Under the pieces are notes generated by a model. It was not told the DNA's origin. It searched no databases and worked only from the letters and a program-made list of their open reading frames with translations. Both the position numbers and the translations under genes were made by a program. From Deltaproteobacteria bacterium RBG_13_61_14 (GTDB taxonomy: Bacteria > RBG-13-61-14), in contig MGQK01000034.1 of the NCBI GenBank assembly GCA_001797815.1, positions 1 through 14,189 of the forward strand: a stretch of DNA of 14,189 nt, written 5' to 3'. Below, in pieces: positions 1-9,000 of this stretch (within the stretch, counting starts at the first letter, position 1; each line of letters opens with the position of its first letter).

Positions 1-3000
1 CATTGTTATAGTCCGCGCTGCGGCCGTTGAGGATAAGGTTGATCCGGTTCAGGTCCGGGACGCCAATGAGCAGGTTGCCGTCGCCGTCGCCGAAGTAGCC
101 GCCCCCGGGCCAGCCCTGCCTGGGCTTGGTGTCGTCGCAGGGGTCGGAGACGTTGCCGTCCCCGTTGTTGTTGAAATACTCGTGGATGTTGGCCAGTCCG
201 TCGGTGTCGCCATCGGCCAAGGCGTCGTCCACCAGCGCGCTCAAACAGGCTTTGCCCACCTCATAGGCATCCGGCATCAGGTCGCTGTCGGTATCGGGAC
301 TCAGGGGATCGGTGAAATACAGGTCAACCTCGTCGCCGTCGGTGAGGGTGTCGTTATCCGTATCCGCGTCGCAGGGGTGGGTGCCTTCGGCGTATTCCTG
401 CTCGTTGTTCAGTCCGTCCGAGTCGTAGTCCGTCAGGTTGTCCACGGTATCGGCCATCATGCAGGCGTAGGTGTTTTCCCACGCATCCGGCAAGCCGTCC
501 CCGTCCGCGTCCGGCGGGCCGCAGCCTTCGTCCACCTGGCCGTAGCCTGGATCACCCGGACACTGGTTGTCCTGGCCATCGCAAATTTCCGGCGCGCCCG
601 GATAAACCGCGTTGTCGTCATCATCGCAGTCCGGGCCGGCCAGACAGTTGGTGCCGTAGCTATCGCCGTCCGTGTCGGTGCAATTCGATACGCAAGGATC
701 AGTGACGCCGGAATATTCCGCGAGGTTGCTCAACCCGTCACTGTCCGGGTCGCCGAGAGAATCGCCCGCCAGGGGATTCACACAGGCGAGGTAGGTCACC
801 TCCCAGCCGTCGTCCATCCCGTCGTTGTCCGTGTCCGGGTCCAGCGGGTCGGTGCCGTAGAGGCTCCGCTCCTGGTCGTTAGTGAGCCCGTCGCCGTCCG
901 GGTCGCCGGTGAGGGTCAGCATGGACACGTCCTGCTGCGTGATCCCGCCATTGCTGATAACCAGGCCGCTGAAACTTTCGTCCAGGTATCCCCCCACCCC
1001 CACCACCTCCAGTGTGTGGTTCGCTCCGGTCGCCAGCCGCATCGAGTAGAACCCGTCTACCTGGCTTCGGGTTTGCGATCCGGTAATATACAAGGTCACG
1101 CCAAGCCCATTGCCGCTCACGGCATCCCGCACATAGCCCTCCAAGATCCCGGTCGAACTCTTCGGCACCAGGTACATGTCAACTCTGGTCGTGGCCTTGA
1201 TGGTGCAGACCTCAGGTAGTTTGTCCTGGTAGTTCGTCATGGATGCTTTGCAGGTGTAGGTCCCGAGCTTGACGTTGCTTATCATGTAATAGCCGCCCTC
1301 GCTGGTGGTGGCGGTCACCGAGTTGCCCGCGGAATACCGCACCTTAAAGGTCGCGCCGAAAATCCCGTAGTCTGTCGCCTGATCCCGGATGTAGCCGGAG
1401 ACAATGCCGCCGGCCGTCTCCAGGTCCACCCGCAGGGTGTAATCGGTGCCGGCCCCGAAGACCGTGCCCAGCGAATGCCGGACCATCACGTAGTAGGTGG
1501 CGGTCTGGTCGCAGTTGAAGTAGATGCGCGAGTCCCGGCCGAGGTAGTCGTCGTTGGAGTCAATCAGGGTGAGGGTGCTTCCGTCCAGCCGGTAAAGTTC
1601 CATGTAGGTGTCGGAGTTGGGTCCCAGGTTGGAGGTGAAGATGTTGTAGGGCTCGCCGGCGGTGCCGTCGAACTTGACCCAGTCCTGGTCCCCGGCAACA
1701 TGGAAGTTGTGCAACTGCCCGGTGGGCGCGCTGACCACGATGTCGTTGGCCGTGTCCTTGGAATCGTCCGGCTCGTAGGCGTCCATCCCCACCACCGAGA
1801 GGTAGGTGGTGCCCGGCTTGCTGATGTTGTCATTGATGTCCTTGGCGTAAATGTTGACCATGTAGTCGCCGTTGATGGTGAAGATGAAATCCACCTGGTC
1901 CTCGGTGAACACGTAGTTCCAGCGGCCGTCCTGATCCGGGTCGGTGAGGTGGACGATCGGGATCAGGTCGTCCTCCACCTTGGGCGTCTGGAAATCCCCA
2001 CCCGACTCCGGCGGCGCATAGCCCGGGTAGGTAATGATGGCATAGACCCCGGCCACGTTATTGAAGTTGACCACGTCCGCCCAGATCTCGACCGTGTGCC
2101 CGAACACCACCTGCGCCGGCGGGCTCGCGGTCACGTCCGGGGTTTCCACCCCGGAGAAGAACCGCGACCCAATGTAACGGGTCATCGCATAGGCCCCGTC
2201 TTTGCCCACGCCGTCATCAACATAAGTTCCGTCGCCGTTGTCATCCAACTGCGGGATCTGCCCGGACCAGCCTTTGATCGCGGAGCTGGCCAGGTTGAAG
2301 GCCGCGTGGATGGTCTGGCCGGCCATGACGTTGTTGAAGAAGAACTGGCTGAAGGACACCGTCCCGTTCACCGTGTAATAGGCCGAGTCGGTGTCCCGGG
2401 CGCTGCTGATCACGATCCTTTTCAAGCTGGCCGAGCCCAGGTTGTCAAGGAACGTCCCGGAATAGCAGGCGTCGTAGATTACGGTCACGGCGCAGTTGGT
2501 CTGGGATTGGAGTTGGTCCAGCCAGCCGTCCAGACTGTCCGCGTCCAGCGACACCGGGTTGCCTTCTGCATCCTGGGTGATCAGGAACACGTTGTTCCCG
2601 CCGTGGTCCAGCAGGATCACGGTCAGCGGGATGTCCGGCGTCCCGCTCACCGGGGTGTTGGGCGCGTCAAAGAACTGGCCCTCCACCCAGGCGTCCTGGC
2701 CCTGCGCCCACTGGGTGATGGCGTATTGCAGCTTGGCCAGGCTGGGGGTGCTATCAATGTCGTTATACATGCCGTCGCCGTTGCCGTCAAAGGGCTGGGA
2801 GGCATTGGGGTTCATGTAGAAGATCTTGTCCGGCGTAAACCCGCGCTGGATCAGGGTCTTGTATGCGAAGTTGGCCAGGTAATTGATGTTGGTGACCAGG
2901 CGGTTGGAGTCGAGAAGCCCGCCACCGGCCACGATGATGGCCCGGCCCACGTCCGAGGTGATGGTGATCTTGGCGTTGACCGCGTCGCTGACCGAGTCCA

Positions 3001-6000
3001 TCACGCTGATGTTGAACTCGCCGGGAATGGAGCCGGCCCAGTAATCGAAGGTGGGTCCGGTGCCGATCTCGATCACTCCGCCCAGGGCATACCAAGTGTA
3101 GCAGTCTTCCGGCGGTAAAACACCACAATTACCGCCCACCGCCCGGAACTGCTGGAAGTCGCCCGGCGCCATGCCCACTGCGGAGGGCCGGATCTGGAAC
3201 TTGGCCTTCTTCATGTGCACCGGAGAAGCATAGCTCACGCCCCGGGAGTCGGTGGCCGTGACCAGGTAATCGCCCGGCTCGGCGCCCGGGGTGTAGGTCA
3301 AGGTGTTCCCGTCCGCCGCCGCGGCGCCGCCGGTGAAAGTCCAGGTGCAAGTTCCCGGCACGAAGCCAGGAGCCAGGCAGCCGGTGGCGTTGAAGATAAT
3401 GTCCGGGGTCTCGGTCTCGGTGTTGACGAAGCTCGGAGTGATCACCACCAGGCCCGCTTTCTCGATGGTGAAGTTCACGTTGGCATTGAGCGGCGGATTC
3501 CCGGCATAGTCCTGGGCCCAGACCCGGAGGTTGTGGTCGCCCACCGCGGTGTTGGCCGGCAGATACTTCTTGAGCCGGCCCACCCCGTTGAGCGTGAGCA
3601 CGATCTCGATGGTGTCGCCGGTCTGGGTGGCGGTGTAATCGGTCACCGGGACCAGGGTGGCGCCGTCGAGGAAGACCACCGGCGAGGTGCCGGTGTTGAC
3701 GCCGCTGCCGGCGTCGTAGATCGTGGCGCGGATGTCGGGCATCAGGTTGAACACGATGTCCTGGTGCTCGGGCACGCTGGAAGTAATCTGCACCGACAGG
3801 GTATCCACGATGATGCCGTCGCTGAACTTGGCCGCCGAGGGCACGCCGCCCAGGTTGAGCGCCCGCACCGAGACGTAAACCATCGCGCTTTCGGTGAGTT
3901 CGAGACCGCCGGCAATGAGGCTGCAGGTGCCGGCGGCGCAGGTGTAGCCCGAGCCGGTCCAGCCGCGGAAGTCCAGGCCGCCCGGGGCCAGGCCCACCGC
4001 ATATTGATAAGTCACGCCCGAATCCGGATCGCTCACTTCGTTCCAGGTGGCGGTGATGGTATCGCCGGTGGTGAGGTAAGTGCCGGAGTCGGTGACCACC
4101 AGCGGGGCCACGTCGGGCGGGCTTACGTCCACCAAGGTGGAGTCGTCCGGCCCGGCCGGCGCCGGCTCGGCCGCGCCATACTGGCTGACCGCGATGGTGT
4201 AGAAGTCGTAGGCGCCGGTGCCGCTTGGGGCGGTGAAGTCGAAGTGGCCAGTGCTGCCGGAAAGCGGCCCCAGCAGGGAATTAGTCCAGGTTCCGCCGTT
4301 GTAGCGATACCAGAGATAGACGCTAGCCGTGGCCGAGTTACAGGTGAAGCTCACCGGGAAGGGAGCGCCGCCCGCGTAGTCGGGCGAAGCGCAGGAGCTG
4401 GAGGGCGGCACCACGTTGAACGAGGTGGTGGAATCCGGGGGCGAGGCCGGGGCCGTCTCGTAACGGAGGGGCGAGAACTCGGCCCGGGTGTAGAAGCGGT
4501 AAACGCCGTTGCCGAAGACGGGGACGTAATCAATCAAGCCGGGGCCGCGGCGGGTCTGGCTGGACTCGATGTAATTGGACCCGTTCCAGCTGACGAAGAG
4601 GTGGATGAGGGCGGTGGGGTCATCGCAGGTGACCGTGACCGGAATCGGCGCGATTTCCGTGGAGTCCGGGGAGGCACAGGAAGAAGTCGGCACCGGGTTG
4701 GCAATCAAGGGGTTGGAGCCGAGGGAGATCTCGTCGCCGTCGTTGCGGCCGTCGCCGTCGGAGTCGGCGTTACAGGGGTTGGTCAAGTTCAGGAATTCGG
4801 CCACGTTCTTCAAGCCGTCGGCGTCGGGGTCGGCCAGGGAATCGCCGACCAGGATGTTCAGGCAGGCGTAGGTGTTCTCCCAGTCGTCGGGCAGGCCGTC
4901 GTTGTCGGTGTCATTGGAGCAGGGGTTGGAGCCCAGGGAGCTTTCCGCGGAGTTGGTGAGGCTATCGGAGTCCGCATCCCCCGAGCTGTCCGCGGCCAGG
5001 GGATCGAGACAGGCGTAGGTGATCTCGTAGCCGTCGAGCATGCCGTCGCCGTCGCTGTCGGCGACCAGGGGATTGGTGTCCAGGCCCGCGGTATAGACGT
5101 CGTTGCCGTCGCCGATGTAGTAGTTGACCTCGGCATCATCGGAAGCGCCGTCGCCGTCGGTGTCGGCCAGCCAGGGGTTGGTGTCGAGTCCGGGGTTGTA
5201 GTTATAGGGATCGCCGCCGAACGCGAGCTCGAAGGCGTCATTTAAACCGTCGCTGTCGGTGTCGGCCAGGCAGGGGCTGGTCTCGCCGGCGTCCACCACC
5301 CCGTCGTTGTCCTTGTCCTCGCCGTCGGCGCCGCCGTCCTGGAGCCCGTCGCCGTCGGTGTCCGGCAGGTTGGGATTCAAGCAGGCCACGTTCCACTCCA
5401 CCCCGTCGGAGATAAAGTCGTCATCCGAGTCCGCGTCCATGGGATTGGTCAGGGAGACGAAGAGCTCGAAACGGTCGGTGAGCCCGTCGGCGTCGGAGTC
5501 GGCCAGCGTTGGATTGGTGAAATAGAAGTTGACTTCGGAGCCGTCGTTAAGCTGGTCGCCGTCGGTGTCGGCGTTGCGGGGGTTGGTGTTGTTCTGGTAT
5601 TCGGCCAGGTTGGTGAGCCCGTCGGAGTCGGCGTCGCCGCCGGCGTCATTCACCAACGGGTTGAAGCTATATTGGATTTCCCAGCCATCGGGAGTGCCGT
5701 CGCCGTCGGTGTCGGCGTTGCAAGGATTGGTGTTGTTGGCGTATTCCTGGAGGTTGGTGAGGGTGTCGGAGTCATAGTCCGCGGAGGCATCCGCGGTATT
5801 GGCCTGCATGCAGCCGTAGCTGAGCTCCCAGGTGTTAGGCAGCCCGTCGCAGTCGGCGTCGCCGGGGCAGATCAAGGCGATGGTGGCGCTGTCCAAGAGC
5901 GCGGCCACGGTGCATTGCGCCACGTCCTCCGCCGGCGCGCTCAGGCCGGCGGTGTAGAGGCCGGTCCCGGAATCAATCCAGCCGCCGGAGCCGTTGACCG

Positions 6001-9000
6001 GCAAATCATAGGCCGGCGGCGTTCCCTGGGGGTTGGCTTCGCTCGAGGTGCAGCCATCGCTCCAGACGGCCGAGCAGGAGAAGTCTTCGGTTTGGCCGGT
6101 TTCTCTGGTCAGGGGGCCGGCCGGCTGGATATCCACCCAGGTAAGCACGTCGTCGTTGAGCAAGGTGACGGTCTGGCCGGTGCAGGCGGTATGGTTCACC
6201 CCGCAGCTCCCGGCCGGGTCCGCGCCGCAGGGCACATTCTGGCCGGTAATCAAGCCGTCCATGCCAAAGCAGTCGCCGGTGACGTAAGTGCCGACCGCCA
6301 GGTTTTCGGTGCAGCTGTCGCTCCAGGTCTTGTAAACCTGGTAACTCAAAGTCTGGTTCTCGAAGATTTCCGAGGGCAGGTTGCAGACGTCGCCCAGGTC
6401 GGTGTCGTCGTTGAGAAGCGTGATGCCCATGGCCACGCAAGCCGGGTGGTCAACACTGCAGGAGCCGGCTGGGTCAGCGCCGCAGGGCACATCATTGCCG
6501 GTAATGGTCCCGTTGGCGCCGGTGCAGTCCCCGGTCACGCTCGAGCTCAGGCTCTCGGTGCAGCCGTCGCTCCAACTCTTGTAAAGCTGGTATGAGTCGG
6601 TCTCGTTCTCGTCAATGTCCGCGGGCGGGTTGCAGGTATCTCCCAGGTCAGCGTCATCGTTGTAAAGAGTGATGCTTGAGCAGGCCGTGTTGTCCACCCC
6701 GCAGGTGCCGGCCGGGTCCGCGCCGCAGGGGACATTGTTGCCGGTGATGCTTCCATTCGAGCCGGTGCAGTCACCGGTTACGTTGGAGCTTAGCGATTCC
6801 GTGCAACCGTCGCTCCAACTCTTGTAAAGCTGATAGCTATCGGTCCCATTTTCAATGATGCTCGCCGGCATGTTGCAGGTGTCGCCTATGTCGGTGTCGT
6901 CGTTGAGAAGCGTGATGCCCATGGCCACGCAAGCCGGATGGTCCACCCCGCAGCTCCCGGCCGGGTCCGCGCCGCAGAGCACATCCTGGCCGGTAATCAA
7001 GCCGTCCATGCCAAAGCAGTCGCCGGTGACGTAAGTGCCGACCGCCAGGTTTTCGGTGCAGCCGTCACTCCAGGTCTTGTAAACCTGGTAACTCAAAGTC
7101 TGGTTCTCGAAGATTTCCGAGGGCAGGTTGCAGACGTCGCCCAGGTCGGTGTCGTCATTGATCACGGTGACGCTGTTCCTATCACTGACCATCAGCGGGT
7201 TGAGCACCGGCTCCGCCATGACCGTGCCATAGCCGCCCAGGCCGCAGGGGATTTGATTGGCCTGGATTAGACAGCCGGTGATCACGGTCAGATCGCCGGA
7301 TGTTGAACAGATCAGGCCCCCGGCCAGCGAGCAGTCATCATCCGGCGCGTAGTCGTAGGAGCAGGTAGCGGTTATGGTGATCGTGCCTCCCTCGGCGAGG
7401 TCAAGAGGATCGGGCTGGTCAATGACGATGGAAATGCATTGCGCCTCTGCGGTGCAGGGGTCGGTGAGGTTATTGTATTCCTGGAGGTTGGTGAAGCCGT
7501 CGCTGTCGGGGTTGGCGAGCGAGTCGCCGAACAAGGGATCCACGCAGGCGGAGTAGGTCACTTCCCAGTCGTCATCCATGCCGTCATAGTCGGTGTCCCA
7601 ATAGCAGGGGTTGGTGTCGGCCGCATACTCGCCGCTGTTGACGAGGTTATCGCTGTCGTAATCCGCGCCGGCGTCCGGGGTGCTGATTTGCATACAGGGG
7701 TAGCTGCCTTCCCAGCCGTTGTCCATCCCGTCGCCGTCAATGTCGCAGCCGAGCCGGGCGAAATAAATTTCTCGGTTGCCATCCCTTTCGTCGGACCAAT
7801 TGATTCCATACTCGGAACCGGTCCAGGCGAGAACTGGAGCATAGCTACCACCCGCGGCATTGGTGACCCGGACCTCCGAGCCGAGCTTGGTCCCGGCGGA
7901 GGAGACGCGGGCAAAATAGATTTCCGGGTTGCCGTCGCGCTCATCATGCCAGCTCACTCCGAACTCGGACCCGGTCCAGGACAGGGAAGGATACCAGCTA
8001 TTATTAACGGCATTTGTGATCCGGACGTCGGATCCAATCTTGGTGCCGTTGGCCGCGATCCGGGCAAAATAGATTTCATCGTTTCCATCCCGGGTGTCTT
8101 GCCAGCTCATCCCGTATTCGGATCCGGTCCAGGTCAGGGTCATAGCTTGGCTAAAGCCCGAGCCGCTGGAGATCAGGGTATCGCTGCCGATCTTGGCGCC
8201 GGCGGCAGAGATCCGGGCAAAATACGCTTGATAAACCCCGCTGCGGGCGTCTTCCCAACTCACCCCATACTCGGAACCGGTCCAGACCAGATCGGGGATA
8301 TCGCTCCAGCCCCCGGCATTGGAGATGCGTGAGTCCGATCCGATTTTGGCGCCATTGGCCGCGAGGCGGACAAAGTAGATTTCCGTGCTGCCGTCGCGGC
8401 CATCATCCCAGCTCAACCCATACTCGGACCCGGTCCAGGCCAGATACGGCCGCCGGCTATAAGGAAAAGCGCCGCCGGAGGTGATCTGGACATCGCCTCC
8501 GATTTTGGTCCCGTCCGCGGAGAGCCGGGCGAAATAAATTTGGTAGTTGCCGCTGCGTTCATCGTCCCAGGTCAATCCATACTCGGTCCCGGTCCAAACC
8601 AGGGTAGAGTAGTAGCTATTGCCGGCCGCATTCGTGATCCGGACATCGGCCCCGAGCTTGGCCCCAGCTGAGGAAATCCGGGCGAAATAGATTTCCCAGT
8701 TGCCGTCGCGGGAATCATACCAGCTCATTCCATATTCGGACCCGGTCCAGGCCATGGACCATGTGTAGCTTTCACCGGGATCATTCGTGATCCGAAGATC
8801 GCTCCCCAGCTTGGCCGGGTTGGGGCAGGTCTCGGCGTTGCAGGGGTCGGTGGAGGCCAGGTATTCCTGCTCATTGCTCTGGCCGTCAAAGTCGTAGTCC
8901 TCCAGGTTGTCCACCGTGAAGGCCATCATGCAGCCGTAGGTCAATTCCCAGGAGTCAGGCAAGCCGTCGCCGTCGGAGTCCGGGCCGGCTTGGGGAGCGA

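Larger units (their letters stand above)
2147..2947 (-). other. Peptidase C13 (legumain-like) cysteine peptidase domain
   Basis: Residues 3748-4014, about 267 residues. The first strand is GRAIIVAGGG, followed by NINYLANFAYKTLIQRGF and DKIFYMNP, as in C13 domains, then a T-x-x-LAKLQYAITQWA helix. The catalytic His is in ILLDHGGNN (His codon 2605-2603, residue 3862) and the catalytic Cys in VIYDACYSGTF (Cys codon 2467-2465, residue 3908), 46 residues apart. Downstream, KRIVISSARDTDSAYY and FSQFFFNNVMAGQTIHAAF match the later strands and helices of the clan CD fold. Both dyad residues are intact, so it should be active. Clan CD enzymes (legumain, GPI8 transamidase, caspases, gingipains) cut after Asn, Asp, Arg or Lys, and some ligate peptides. 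The specificity here is not readable. Caspase C14 is the alternative family; the long helical start favours C13. Confidence 0.88.

Noticed and set aside
1-103. Evidence for a cellulosome
   Set aside because: A single dockerin-like half with no cohesin or glycoside hydrolase in view is not enough; such motifs are common in non-cellulolytic bacteria.
2147-2947. Metacaspase or caspase (C14) assignment for the peptidase
   Set aside because: The HG and DACxSG motifs are shared across clan CD, but the early GRAIIVAGGG strand, the following NYLANFAYKTL helix and the companion Ig and PPC domains fit the bacterial C13 pattern better. C14 is kept only as an alternative.
4858-5241. Minus-strand frame rich in Thr/Pro/Ser, and similar ones at 7558-7947 and 9388-9705
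   Set aside because: They are in a shifted frame of the same DNA. Their TPTATA-like repeats are simply the DTDGD codons read out of phase.
6033-7270. Two similar plus-strand open frames that look like duplicated genes
   Set aside because: The likeness comes from the duplicated sense repeats 1 and 4 (7156-6902 and 6409-6155), not from genes on the plus strand.
6155-8818. CRISPR-like or satellite DNA because of regular spacing
   Set aside because: Repeat lengths are multiples of three, stay in frame and code for propeller and Ig-like units; there are no short palindromic repeats with unique spacers.
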